NCBI RefSeq assembly: GCF_010092985.1 | Contig: NZ_CP048106.1 | Span: forward strand, 1,674,001-1,738,000 | Direction: 5' to 3' | Origin: Pontibacter pudoricolor | GTDB taxonomy: Bacteria; Bacteroidota; Bacteroidia; Cytophagales; Hymenobacteraceae | Length of the DNA: 64,000 nt | Shown here: piece after piece, positions 56,209 through 64,000 of the stretch | Layout of the letters: every line of letters starts with the position of its first letter | Position numbering within the stretch: position 1 is the stretch's first letter | Translations under genes and position numbers: made by a program | The notes under the pieces: generated by a model | Told to the model about the DNA's origin: nothing | The model's input: only the letters and a program-made list of their open reading frames with translations | Databases searched by the model: none

Positions 56209-56223
56209 AACCTATAAGTATAG
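56209..56223 (+). repeat. Direct repeat, right copy, in front of parA
   Basis: AACCTATAAGTATAG, second copy of 55439-55453, 770 bases away. Confidence 0.85.
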
Positions 56224-56224
56224 A

Positions 56225-57007
56225 ATGGGAAAAATAATAGCGGTTGCCAATCAAAAAGGAGGCGTAGGTAAAACTACCACAGCTATAAACCTGGCGGCAA
56301 GCCTGGCAGCCTTAGAATACAGAACCCTGCTGGTAGATGCAGACCCACAGGCCAATGCCACATCCGGGCTTGGCTTTGATCCGGCCAGTATCACTTCCAG
56401 TATTTACGAATGCATGGTAGAGGATCTGAATCCGGAAGATATCATTCTGCAGTCTCCTAACATCGAATTCCTGGACCTGATTCCGTCGCATATCGACCTG
56501 GTTGGTGCTGAAGTAGAGATGATCAACCTGGATAACCGTGAAGAAAAGATGCGCGAGGCCCTGAAGCCCCTGCGTGAGAAGTACGATTTCATCATCATCG
56601 ACTGTTCGCCTTCGCTGGGTCTGATCACGGTTAACTCGCTCACTGCCGCTGATTCGGTAGTGATTCCGGTACAGTGCGAGTATTTCGCGTTGGAAGGTCT
56701 GGGCAAGTTGCTGAATACGATCAAGATCATACAGTCGCGCCTGAACACTGAACTGGCTATAGAAGGTATCCTTTTAACCATGTATGATGTGCGCCTGCGC
56801 CTAAGCAACCAGGTGGTGGAAGAAGTGAAAACACACTTCCAGCAAATGGTTTTTGATACGATCATTCCAAGAAATGTGAAGTTGAGTGAGTCGCCAAGCT
56901 TTGGTTTACCGGCCATTTTGCACGATGCTGAAAGTAAAGGAGCGCTGAGCTACCTGAACCTGGCCCGTGAAATTGCCGAGAAAAACAGCGTGGCACTGGA
57001 GAAATAA
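56225..57007 (+). CDS. parA: Chromosome partitioning ATPase ParA (Soj)
   Basis: 260 residues. Deviant Walker [15 protein letters not shown] at 11-24, Walker A' [14 protein letters not shown], Walker [13 protein letters not shown]. ParA dimers bind DNA non-specifically and move ParB-parS complexes during segregation. It is followed by parB after 12 bases, the chromosomal par operon. Confidence 0.96.
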   Translation: MGKIIAVANQKGGVGKTTTAINLAASLAALEYRTLLVDADPQANATSGLGFDPASITSSIYECMVEDLNPEDIILQSPNIEFLDLIPSHIDLVGAEVEMINLDNREEKMREALKPLREKYDFIIIDCSPSLGLITVNSLTAADSVVIPVQCEYFALEGLGKLLNTIKIIQSRLNTELAIEGILLTMYDVRLRLSNQVVEEVKTHFQQMVFDTIIPRNVKLSESPSFGLPAILHDAESKGALSYLNLAREIAEKNSVALEK

Positions 57008-57019
57008 CCCTACCCTTAC

Positions 57020-57934
57020 ATGTCTGACAACAACAATAAAACACCTAAACGCACAGGAGGCCTCGGCAGAGGTCTTGGCTCTCTACTGGAGGGTAACAAG
57101 TACACAGGTAAAATTGATTCGAACACCATTAATGAAGTCAATACTATCGCAGATATAGCCATAGACCAGATCCAGACGAACCCCTACCAGCCGCGTACCC
57201 ACTTCGATCAGGGCGCACTGGAAGAATTGGCGGAGTCTATCAGAATACAGGGCATCATTCAGCCAATTACTGTTCGTCAGCTCGACCAGAAAAGCTACCA
57301 GCTGATTTCAGGTGAGCGTCGTTACCAGGCGGCTAAGATGGCCGGACTGACAACGATACCGGCTTACATCCGCAAGGCTGACGACCAGCAAATGCTGGAA
57401 ATGGCCCTGATCGAGAACATTCAGCGCGAAAACCTGAACGCCATCGAGATCGCCCTCTCCTATCAGCGTCTTTTATCAGAATGTAGCCTGAAGCAGGAAG
57501 AACTGGGTGACCGTGTCGGTAAAAAGCGAACCACCGTAACCAACTACCTGCGCCTGCTTAAATTGCCGCCGGATATCCAGATCGCCCTGCGCGATAACGT
57601 AATTTCTATGGGTCACGCACGTGCTTTGATCAACATAGATACGATTGAAAACCAGCTGGAAGTTTTCAAGAAGGTTGTGAATGAAGAATTGTCGGTGCGT
57701 AAAGTAGAAGAACTGGTACGTAACCTTCAGAATGCTACTAAAAAGCCGGACCCGCAACAGAAACTCCAGTTTAACAAGTACGAAGAAGAGATCAGGTCTG
57801 TAGAAACACGCTTGTCTTCTCAGTTTGGTACTAAAATACAGGTGAAGGCAAACAACGATGGTAAAGGCGAGATAAAGATCCCGTTTGTATCTGTAGATGA
57901 GCTGAACCGTATCTTAGAATTACTTAACTACTAA
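57020..57934 (+). CDS. parB: Chromosome partitioning protein ParB (Spo0J)
   Basis: 304 residues. Start GRGLGSLLEG (ParA-contact region), then the ParB/Srx CTPase domain (QTNPYQPRTHFDQGALEELA, LISGERRYQAAKMAGL, ALIENIQRENLNAIEIALSY), the helix-turn-helix (LGDRVGKKRTTVTNYLRLLK) and a C-terminal dimer region. It binds parS sites and clamps DNA; I found no parS-like palindrome in this window. Confidence 0.96.
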   Translation: MSDNNNKTPKRTGGLGRGLGSLLEGNKYTGKIDSNTINEVNTIADIAIDQIQTNPYQPRTHFDQGALEELAESIRIQGIIQPITVRQLDQKSYQLISGERRYQAAKMAGLTTIPAYIRKADDQQMLEMALIENIQRENLNAIEIALSYQRLLSECSLKQEELGDRVGKKRTTVTNYLRLLKLPPDIQIALRDNVISMGHARALINIDTIENQLEVFKKVVNEELSVRKVEELVRNLQNATKKPDPQQKLQFNKYEEEIRSVETRLSSQFGTKIQVKANNDGKGEIKIPFVSVDELNRILELLNY

Positions 57935-57943
57935 TAAACTATA

Positions 57944-58585
57944 ATGAGGCTAACCGTTAGCATTGCTTTATTCTTTTTGAGTATAGTTGCTTTTGTTGCT
58001 CCTGCCCGCGCGCAGGTCATAACGGCTGGCCCCGATTCGGTTATAGTTTCCGTTCCGGATACAGCAACTGCCGACGATAACAGATTTTTCCTGAGCAAAT
58101 GGGACAGACCGGCCAAAGCTGCTTTGTTTTCAGCTATAGTTCCAGGCTTAGGTCAGGCATACAATAAGGCTTACTGGAAGTTGCCGATCGTTTATGCAAC
58201 AGGTGGTGTATTAGCATACTTCTGGATAGATAATAACAATAAATACCAGGATTATCGCGAAGCACTACTTATCCGAACAGATGGCGACGAAAGTACCATA
58301 GATAAATATGTGAACAGTAATATTTATGGTACACAACGCTCTAATGGAACAGACAACCTGAAGCGTGCCCGCGATTTCTACCGTCGTAACCGTGATCTGA
58401 CGATCCTTTTATCTATTGGAGCTTATAGTTTGCAGATTGCAGAGGCCTACGTGCACGCCCACATGAAAGAATTTGATATAAGCGACAACCTCGCCCTAAA
58501 AGTACAGCCCAACCTGATCCAGGTTCCTGTGCAGGCAGCTGTAACGCCAGGCTTAAGCTTAACGCTATACACTAAATCAAAATGA
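57944..58585 (+). CDS. DUF5683 domain protein
   Basis: 213 residues. Signal peptide ending ARAQ at about 24; the conserved block KAALFSAIVPGLGQAYNKAY with WKLPIVYATGGVLAYFW, then DNLKRARDFYRRNRDLTILL. DUF5683 is a Bacteroidota envelope protein of unknown function, here as usual next to parB and dapB. Nine bases behind parB; overlaps dapB by four bases (ATGA). Confidence 0.9.
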   Translation: MRLTVSIALFFLSIVAFVAPARAQVITAGPDSVIVSVPDTATADDNRFFLSKWDRPAKAALFSAIVPGLGQAYNKAYWKLPIVYATGGVLAYFWIDNNNKYQDYREALLIRTDGDESTIDKYVNSNIYGTQRSNGTDNLKRARDFYRRNRDLTILLSIGAYSLQIAEAYVHAHMKEFDISDNLALKVQPNLIQVPVQAAVTPGLSLTLYTKSK

Positions 58586-59295
58586 GAATACTGTTGATAG
58601 GCTACGGCAAAATGGGCAAAACCATTGAGCAGATGGCCCTGGCAAAAGGCCACCAGATTGCCGGAACTATAGACCACACCAACACCGAAACACTTAGTAA
58701 CTATACAGCAGCCAACGTTGATGTAGCCATCGAATTTACGCACCCTGAGGCTGCTTTTGGTAACATTACATACTGCCTGCAACATAACATTCCGGTGGTA
58801 GTTGGCTCTACGGGCTGGCTCGATAAGCTGGAAGATGCCAAGCAACTATGCGCTGATACCAATGGCGCCTTCTTTTATGCCTCAAACTTTAGCGTAGGCG
58901 TTAATTTGTTTTTCCACTTTAACGAGTATATTGCAGCTAAAATGCAGGCTTACAAGGAGTACAGCGTAGGCATACGCGAGATTCATCACCTGCAGAAAGT
59001 GGATAAGCCAAGCGGTACCGGCATAACGACCGCCGAAGGTATATTGCCTCATTTCCCTGCCCTGAGCGGCTGGGTGGCTGATCAGGAAATAGAGGGTAAA
59101 CTGAACATTATTTCAGAACGCGAACCGGATGTAGTTGGCACACACATTGTTACCTATAGTTCTGACGTTGATAAAATTGAACTTTCACATGTGGCACATA
59201 GCCGCACCGGTTTTGCCGAAGGCGCCCTGATGGCAGCCGAATGGCTGAAAGATAAGAAAGGCGTTTACGGCATGAAAGACATGCTGAATCTGTAA
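58582..59295 (+). CDS. dapB: 4-hydroxy-tetrahydrodipicolinate reductase
   Basis: 237 residues. Rossmann start MRILLIGYGKMGKTIEQMAL, catalytic block EIHHLQKVDKPSGTGITTAE, and VVGTHIVTYSSDVDKIELSH. It makes tetrahydrodipicolinate for lysine and diaminopimelate (peptidoglycan) using NAD(P)H. Translationally coupled to the DUF5683 gene. Confidence 0.96.
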   Translation: MRILLIGYGKMGKTIEQMALAKGHQIAGTIDHTNTETLSNYTAANVDVAIEFTHPEAAFGNITYCLQHNIPVVVGSTGWLDKLEDAKQLCADTNGAFFYASNFSVGVNLFFHFNEYIAAKMQAYKEYSVGIREIHHLQKVDKPSGTGITTAEGILPHFPALSGWVADQEIEGKLNIISEREPDVVGTHIVTYSSDVDKIELSHVAHSRTGFAEGALMAAEWLKDKKGVYGMKDMLNL

Positions 59296-59314
59296 AAATC
59301 ATAGCGAATCCTGC

Positions 59315-60421
59315 ATGAAAGTTAAGTTCTGGGAGAAAAAGCCAGTTACCAAAGAGCCTAAAAAGAAAAAAAGCTTTGCCCGCGAATGGGGCGATGCCAT
59401 CCTGTTTGCCGTGGTGGCAGCCAGTTTAATACGCTGGGCTACGTTTGAGGCGTACACCATTCCTACTCCATCCATGGAAAAGTCGCTGTTAGTTGGCGAT
59501 TTCCTGTTTGTGAGCAAACTGCACTATGGCCCGCGCACGCCCATTACACCATTGCAGATACCATTAACGCACCAAACAATCTGGGGCACCAACATTCCAT
59601 CTTATTCTGATGCCATTCAGTTGCCATCGTACAGGTTGCCTGGCTTTTCGGAAGTGAAGCGGGGCGATGTTGTGGTTTTCAATTACCCTCCTGAAGATCA
59701 GCATCCGGCCGATTTGCGCACGAACTATATAAAACGTTGCGTAGCTGTGGCCGGAGACTCAATTGAAGTGCGTGACATGCAGGTTTACGTGAACGGAACA
59801 CCGGCTGCCAATCCTGAAAAACTGCAGTACAGTTACCACATGGCTACGTCCAAAATTCTGAACGAGCAATTTTTCCTGGATCATGATATGGACCTGACCA
59901 GCGTGTATGCCTGGGAAGGCGGCTTCCGGTTTAATGCCACACCGGAAAAGGCAGCAGAGCTTGCTAAGTTGGATTTTGTTGATAGTGTTACACTTTTGAA
60001 AGACAGACCAGGCGTTCAGCAACCGGATATTTTCCCGCATGTGCCTAGTAAATATAAGTGGAACCAGGACTTTTTCGGACCACTGTATGTACCAAAAGAA
60101 GGCGCTACTGTAGCTATTACACCAGAAACGCTTCCGCTTTACGAACGCGTGATACTGGAATACGAGCACAACGACAACGCCGAAGTACGCGACGGCAAAC
60201 TATACCTGGATGGCAAAGAAGTTAACCAGTATACCTTTAAGCAGAACTATTACTTTATGATGGGTGATAACCGCCATAACTCAATGGACTCGCGCTACTG
60301 GGGTTTTGTACCAGCCGACCACATTGTAGGGAAAGCAGTTATGATCTGGATGTCAACAGACCCTTATGGCAAATTCCTGAATAAGATACGCTGGAACCGC
60401 ATTTTTAATATCATAGAATAA
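59315..60421 (+). CDS. lepB: Signal peptidase I
   Basis: 368 residues, long as usual for Bacteroidota because of an insert in the middle (about 165-280). One membrane helix at about 26-45. Catalytic S53 (IPTPSMEKSLLVGDF) and K140 (YIKRCVAVAGDSI); the last box is MMGDNRHNSMDSRYWGFVP. It removes signal peptides of exported proteins at the outer face of the inner membrane. Nineteen bases behind dapB; terminator follows. Confidence 0.95.
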   Translation: MKVKFWEKKPVTKEPKKKKSFAREWGDAILFAVVAASLIRWATFEAYTIPTPSMEKSLLVGDFLFVSKLHYGPRTPITPLQIPLTHQTIWGTNIPSYSDAIQLPSYRLPGFSEVKRGDVVVFNYPPEDQHPADLRTNYIKRCVAVAGDSIEVRDMQVYVNGTPAANPEKLQYSYHMATSKILNEQFFLDHDMDLTSVYAWEGGFRFNATPEKAAELAKLDFVDSVTLLKDRPGVQQPDIFPHVPSKYKWNQDFFGPLYVPKEGATVAITPETLPLYERVILEYEHNDNAEVRDGKLYLDGKEVNQYTFKQNYYFMMGDNRHNSMDSRYWGFVPADHIVGKAVMIWMSTDPYGKFLNKIRWNRIFNIIE

Positions 60422-60448
60422 ACTATAACTATAGTTCATGTTAATCAG

Positions 60449-60476
60449 AAGCCAGACCTAACCGTCTGGCTTTTTG
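60449..60476 (+). terminator. Rho-independent terminator after lepB
   Basis: 9-bp stem AAGCCAGAC (60449-60457) with GTCTGGCTT (60464-60472), then TTT. Confidence 0.8.
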
Positions 60477-60646
60477 CATGCTATCCCTTTTTTTTAAGCT
60501 GACTGATAGCACGGTGTAAATCATAAGCAGCACCCTACCCTTTTCTATAATCTAAACAACGCAGCGCCTTACTGTGCTGAATGTAGCCCTGTAACCAATT
60601 ACACGTATAGGAAGGCAAACTATAAAGCAGATCTTAACCAGATGTT

Positions 60647-60994
60647 ATGGAAATTCTTCGGACCTATATCGAATATGTTGTCGGAATTATAGAAGCCATT
60701 GGTGTTTTAATTATATCAATAGGGGCTGCCATCGCTCTCGTTAAGTACCTGCTCCCCATGCTGACAGGCAAAAAGTATTACAAGGAACTGCGACAGGATT
60801 TAGGTAAAACCATTTTGCTTGGACTGGAAATCCTGGTTGCGGCGGATATTATTGCCACCGTTTCTACAAAACCGGATTTGCAGGGCGTATTGATACTCGG
60901 TATGATCATACTGATAAGAACGTTCCTGAGCATTTCGCTGCAGGTGGAGCTGGAAGGCAAATTCCCGTGGAAAAACAAGAATCCAGAACTATAG
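60647..60994 (+). CDS. DUF1622 membrane protein
   Basis: 115 residues with three membrane helices: EYVVGIIEAIGVLIISIGAA (9-28), a second around TILLGLEILVAADIIATV and a third at VLILGMIILIRTFLSISLQV. This matches DUF1622 (small integral membrane proteins, unknown function). The C-terminus ELEGKFPWKNKN is cytosolic. Stands alone. Confidence 0.9.
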   Translation: MEILRTYIEYVVGIIEAIGVLIISIGAAIALVKYLLPMLTGKKYYKELRQDLGKTILLGLEILVAADIIATVSTKPDLQGVLILGMIILIRTFLSISLQVELEGKFPWKNKNPEL

Positions 60995-61051
60995 ATCCGC
61001 AACACAGCAGCATGCCCAACTATACGCCCGCATCATTACCGTAACTATAGT

Positions 61052-61714
61052 TTACCAGTCTATTGGTTCTTTGCCATGCGCTACCAAGTAAGCATTTGCC
61101 TTGCTAAAATGGCGGTTTCCGAAAAATCCGCGGTCGGCTGCGAAAGGCGACGGGTGCGCTGACTGTAGCACAAGGTGTTTTTGAGGGTCTATGATGGCGC
61201 CTTTTTTCTGGGCATAGGCACCCCAAAGCATAAACACGACATGCTCTTTCTGATCGTTTACCTTCTGCACTACAGCATCCGTGAACTGCTCCCAGCCTTT
61301 TTTCTGGTGCGAACCGGCATCGCCTGCGCGTACGGTTAGTGTGGCGTTCAGTAATAATACACCCTGCTTTGCCCAGCGCTCCAGGTTTCCGGTGGCTGGC
61401 AGGTCTTTGCCCAGGTCACTTTTGATCTCCTTAAAAATATTAATAAGTGAAGGTGGCGTACGCACCTCGTCGCTAACCGAAAAAGCCAGCCCGTTTGCCT
61501 GGTTTGGCCCATGATAAGGGTCCTGGCCCAGTATAACTACTTTCACCTGATCGAAGGGGCACATTTTAAACGCGTTAAAGATCTGGTTACCCGGTGGATA
61601 AACTTTTTGGGAATTGTATTCGTCTTTAACAAAAGCTACGAGGTTTTTGAAATATGGCTTTTCAAATTCATCTTGCAGCACATTTTGCCAGCTTTCTTCT
61701 ATCTTTACATTCAT
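61052..61714 (-). CDS. ung: Uracil-DNA glycosylase
   Basis: 220 residues, family 1. Catalytic Asp D65 in VVILGQDPYHGPNQANGLAF; LLLNATLTVRAGDAGSHQKK; the minor-groove loop SAHPSPFAADRGFFGNRHFS with catalytic His. It removes uracil from DNA as the first step of base excision repair. Confidence 0.97.
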   Translation of the reverse strand: MNVKIEESWQNVLQDEFEKPYFKNLVAFVKDEYNSQKVYPPGNQIFNAFKMCPFDQVKVVILGQDPYHGPNQANGLAFSVSDEVRTPPSLINIFKEIKSDLGKDLPATGNLERWAKQGVLLLNATLTVRAGDAGSHQKKGWEQFTDAVVQKVNDQKEHVVFMLWGAYAQKKGAIIDPQKHLVLQSAHPSPFAADRGFFGNRHFSKANAYLVAHGKEPIDW

Positions 61715-61813
61715 AAATGATGGATGAAGGGTGTGAAATAATCCTGAAACTTAGTTAATGATGGTAACTCTTTTACACTTCAGCAGTTTCTAATATACAA
61801 TAATAACTGTAAC

Positions 61814-62200
61814 ATGGATACAAAAACGACAGAAGGAGTGAAAGTAACAGTCACCACTAACTACCTTCCAGATTATTCGAGTCCGGTACAGCAGCACTTT
61901 GTATTTGCTTACAAGATAACGATAGAGAATAAAAGCGAGTTTACGGTGAAATTACTGCGCCGCCACTGGTATATACACGATGCCACAGGCACTGTGCGCG
62001 AAGTAGAAGGCGAAGGCGTAGTGGGTCAGCAACCTACCCTGGAGCCAGGCGAATCGCACGAATACGTATCGGGCTGCAACCTGAAAACCGGAATTGGCAA
62101 AATGAGCGGCACTTACTTAATGGAGCGCCTGGTAGATGGAAAGCAGTTCTATGCCACTATTCCTGAATTTACCCTGATCGTACCTTATAAGTTAAATTAA
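61814..62200 (+). CDS. apaG: ApaG protein
   Basis: 128 residues, FN3-like beta sandwich. Typical block FAYKITIENKSEFTVKLLRR, HWYIHDATGTVREVEGEGVV, GQQPTLEPGESHEYVSGC and GTYLMERLVDGKQF. Named for cobalt/magnesium phenotypes in enterobacteria; its molecular role is unclear. Confidence 0.94.
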   Translation: MDTKTTEGVKVTVTTNYLPDYSSPVQQHFVFAYKITIENKSEFTVKLLRRHWYIHDATGTVREVEGEGVVGQQPTLEPGESHEYVSGCNLKTGIGKMSGTYLMERLVDGKQFYATIPEFTLIVPYKLN

Positions 62201-62318
62201 GGGTTGGAGGCTGAAGGTTAAAAGGTTGAATGGCTATTACTGAAATTTACATCCAACGCTTAAACATCCGGCAATCAAACCCTTCAGCTAATCAACTGAA
62301 AAGCTTCAACTATAGCCA

Positions 62319-63104
62319 GTGTCTTATTTCAGCCAAGCCATAGATTACCTGCTTTACAGGGCACGATCCTTTAAACTGCATGGCGTACACTCCCCTTTCG
62401 TGTTTAATTTGTACAACCAGGTTATACTGCATGGTGGGTCCTATTATGCTTATCCGCGGGTAGAAGCTGTACGCGAAAACCTGCTGGCTGAAGACCGCAC
62501 TATAGAAGTAACCGATTTCGGGGCCGGATCTAAAACGATAAACTATAAAACCCGGAAAGTTGCTGATATCGCCCGCACCTCAGCAAAGCCTGCCAAATTT
62601 GGCCAGTTGCTTTTCAGGCTGGTCAATCATTTTCAGCCACGATATGTGTTTGAGCTGGGTACTTCGCTGGGGATAACGACTGCTTATTTAGCTGAAGCAG
62701 CCCGTAAAGCGCAGGTGTATACTTTTGAAGGATGCCCAACTATAGCCGGTGTCGCAAAAGAGAATTTCGAATACCTGCATCTCCGCAACGTCGCACAGAT
62801 AACCGGCAACCTCGACCAGACACTCCAACCCCAGTTAGAGCAGATACCGAAACTGGACTTTGCTTTTTTTGACGGCAACCACCGATACGAACCCACTATA
62901 CGCTATTTCACACAGTGCCTTTCAAAAGTACATGAAAACAGCGTGTTTGTGATAGATGATATCTACTGGTCCCCGGAGATGAAACGTGCCTGGCAGGAGA
63001 TAAAAAATCATCCGCAGGTGGGCCAAACGATTGATCTGTACTTTGTAGGGTTGGTCTTTTTCCGCACTGCTCAACCAAAAGAGCATTTTACGCTGGGTTT
63101 TTAG
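62319..63104 (+). CDS. SAM-dependent methyltransferase, O-methyltransferase-like
   Basis: 261 residues from the GTG at 62319 (start SYFSQAIDYLLYRARSFKLH, then GVHSPFVFNLYNQVI). The SAM loop is VFELGTSLGITTAYLAEAAR, with VYTFEGCPTIAGVAKENFE and LDFAFFDGNHRYEPTIRYF behind it, and FVIDDIYWSPEMKRAWQEI. Pattern of the class I O-methyltransferase group (methyltransf_24). Substrate unknown. Confidence 0.87.
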   Translation: MSYFSQAIDYLLYRARSFKLHGVHSPFVFNLYNQVILHGGSYYAYPRVEAVRENLLAEDRTIEVTDFGAGSKTINYKTRKVADIARTSAKPAKFGQLLFRLVNHFQPRYVFELGTSLGITTAYLAEAARKAQVYTFEGCPTIAGVAKENFEYLHLRNVAQITGNLDQTLQPQLEQIPKLDFAFFDGNHRYEPTIRYFTQCLSKVHENSVFVIDDIYWSPEMKRAWQEIKNHPQVGQTIDLYFVGLVFFRTAQPKEHFTLGF

Positions 63105-63184
63105 GAAGATGGCTGATTTCTAAAAGAGGAACTATAGTTTAACTCACAGATCTCCCCCTTTCAGTAAGTCATCAACTATAAAAC

Positions 63185-63218
63185 AAAAAGGACAAAAAAC
63201 CGAAGTCCTTTGTCCTTT
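63185..63218 (-). terminator. Terminator after kdsA
   Basis: Stem AAAGGAC (63187-63193) with GTCCTTT (63205-63211); on the minus strand TTTTGTTTT follows. A second GTCCTTT makes alternative pairing possible. Confidence 0.5.
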
Positions 63219-63239
63219 GTCATACGCTTATTATTAACC

Positions 63240-64000
63240 TTAGCTTATCGCCTGGCGAATTCTGATCAGTTTCTGCATTAAGCCTTCCAGCTGATCTAGA
63301 GGTAGCATATTGGCTCCATCGGATTTGGCAATGCTTGGCTGCGGATGCGTTTCTATGAACAGACCATCAGCTCCTACTGCAATGGCTGCTTTAGCTATAG
63401 TTTCGATCAGGGCTGGTTTACCACCTGTAACCCCGGAGCTTTGGTTTGGCTGCTGTAACGAGTGCGTTACATCCATTACCACAGGCGCCCCCGTCGACTG
63501 CATTTCAGGTAGGTTTCTGAAGTCAACAACCATATCAGAATAACCAAAGCTGTTACCACGGTCAGTTAATATCACCTTTTCGTTGCCTGATTCGCGCACT
63601 TTATCAACAGCAAAACGCATGGCCTCACCAGATAAAAACTGGCCCTTTTTGATATTTACCACTTTGCCTGTGTTGGCTGCAGCTACTAACAGGTCTGTCT
63701 GACGACACAAGAAAGCTGGTATCTGCAGTACATCTACATATTCGGCAGCCATCGCCGCTTCGTGGCTCTCATGTATATCGGTAACAGTAGGCACATCGAA
63801 GGTCTGGCTCACTTTCTGCAGAATGCGCAGCGCTTTTTCGTCGCCGATGCCGGTAAAAGAATCCAAGCGGGAACGGTTGGCTTTTCGGTAAGAGCCTTTA
63901 AAAATGAGCGGAATATGAAGCTTGTCGGTTATAGTTTTTAAGCGTTCTGCAATCTGCATGGCCATTTCTTCGCCTTCTATAGCGCATGGGCCAGCCATTA
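63240..64000 (-). CDS. kdsA: 3-deoxy-8-phosphooctulonate synthase, partial
   Basis: About 253 of some 270 residues are in the window; the N-terminus is beyond the right edge, so the ATG at 63998 (AGPCAIEGEEM) is an internal Met where the family has the strand before AGPC. Motifs: LIFKGSYRKANRSRLDSFTG, VPTVTDIHESHEAAMAAEYV, ILTDRGNSFGYSDMVVDFRN, VVMDVTHSLQQPNQSSGVTG. It condenses arabinose-5-phosphate with PEP to KDO-8-phosphate for lipopolysaccharide. Confidence 0.94.
   Translation of the reverse strand, partial: MAGPCAIEGEEMAMQIAERLKTITDKLHIPLIFKGSYRKANRSRLDSFTGIGDEKALRILQKVSQTFDVPTVTDIHESHEAAMAAEYVDVLQIPAFLCRQTDLLVAAANTGKVVNIKKGQFLSGEAMRFAVDKVRESGNEKVILTDRGNSFGYSDMVVDFRNLPEMQSTGAPVVMDVTHSLQQPNQSSGVTGGKPALIETIAKAAIAVGADGLFIETHPQPSIAKSDGANMLPLDQLEGLMQKLIRIRQAIS

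Noticed and set aside
54767-60421. Possible replication origin next to parAB
   Set aside because: I found no parS-like palindrome and no DnaA box cluster, and dnaA or gidA/gidB are not here.

Overview
The window reads as chromosome of a member of the Bacteroidota, most likely order Cytophagales, family Hymenobacteraceae (Pontibacter or a close relative; this placement is inference). Grounds: cargo proteins with type IX secretion (T9SS) C-terminal tails, CarboxypepD_reg/TonB-type proteins, the Bacteroidota -7 promoter element TAnnTTTG in front of several genes, weak or absent Shine-Dalgarno sequences, and a typical Cytophagales gene set. I see no tRNA, rRNA, transposase, phage gene or CRISPR array.

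Layout. 1-2.6 kb: ECF sigma factor, its membrane anti-sigma/TonB-like partner and a divergent vWA protein (cut by the window edge). 2.7-4.5 kb: AT-rich lipoprotein and a small acetyltransferase. 4.6-6.8 kb: PepD peptidase and a YczE-type membrane protein. 6.8-7.9 kb: first large composite repeat. 7.9-11.3 kb: DoxX, a MenE-like ligase, a beta-propeller lipoprotein, a tiny T9SS-tail protein. 11.3-15.6 kb: histidine degradation genes hutU (frameshifted), hutI, hutG, all on the minus strand. 15.7-24 kb: metabolic and stress genes. 24-29 kb: a pseudouridine synthase and a catalytically altered paralogue on either side of a T9SS adhesin-like protein. 29-34.5 kb: pirin, DJ-1/PfpI protein, SDR, siderophore receptor with tandem operator-like dyads. 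34.8-38.8 kb: a giant T9SS protein, frameshifted. 39-46 kb: dinB, metalloprotease and radical SAM gene with composite repeat copies 2 and 3. 46.1-49.6 kb: pyrG and yidC. 49.7-54.7 kb: lipoproteins, a frameshifted hydrolase, a YjdM-like zinc ribbon protein, a peptide-binding protein. 54.8-60.4 kb: a housekeeping run (UPF0173 hydrolase, parA, parB, DUF5683, dapB, lepB) interrupted by a very AT-rich fkbM methyltransferase gene. 60.6-64 kb: DUF1622, ung, apaG, a methyltransferase, kdsA (cut by the window edge).

The strongest unexplained signal is the palindrome AACTATAGTT and its 8-base halves, spread over genes and spacers alike at a density far above chance; it resembles in style the HIP1 repeats of cyanobacteria. 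It is absent from the foreign-looking fkbM gene and rare in other AT-rich genes. A second signal is a three-copy composite intergenic repeat whose core keeps nested base pairing. A third is that all three frameshifted genes break at a run of exactly five C/G, while I found no longer C/G run anywhere in the window, which points to homopolymer undercalling in the assembly rather than to gene decay.
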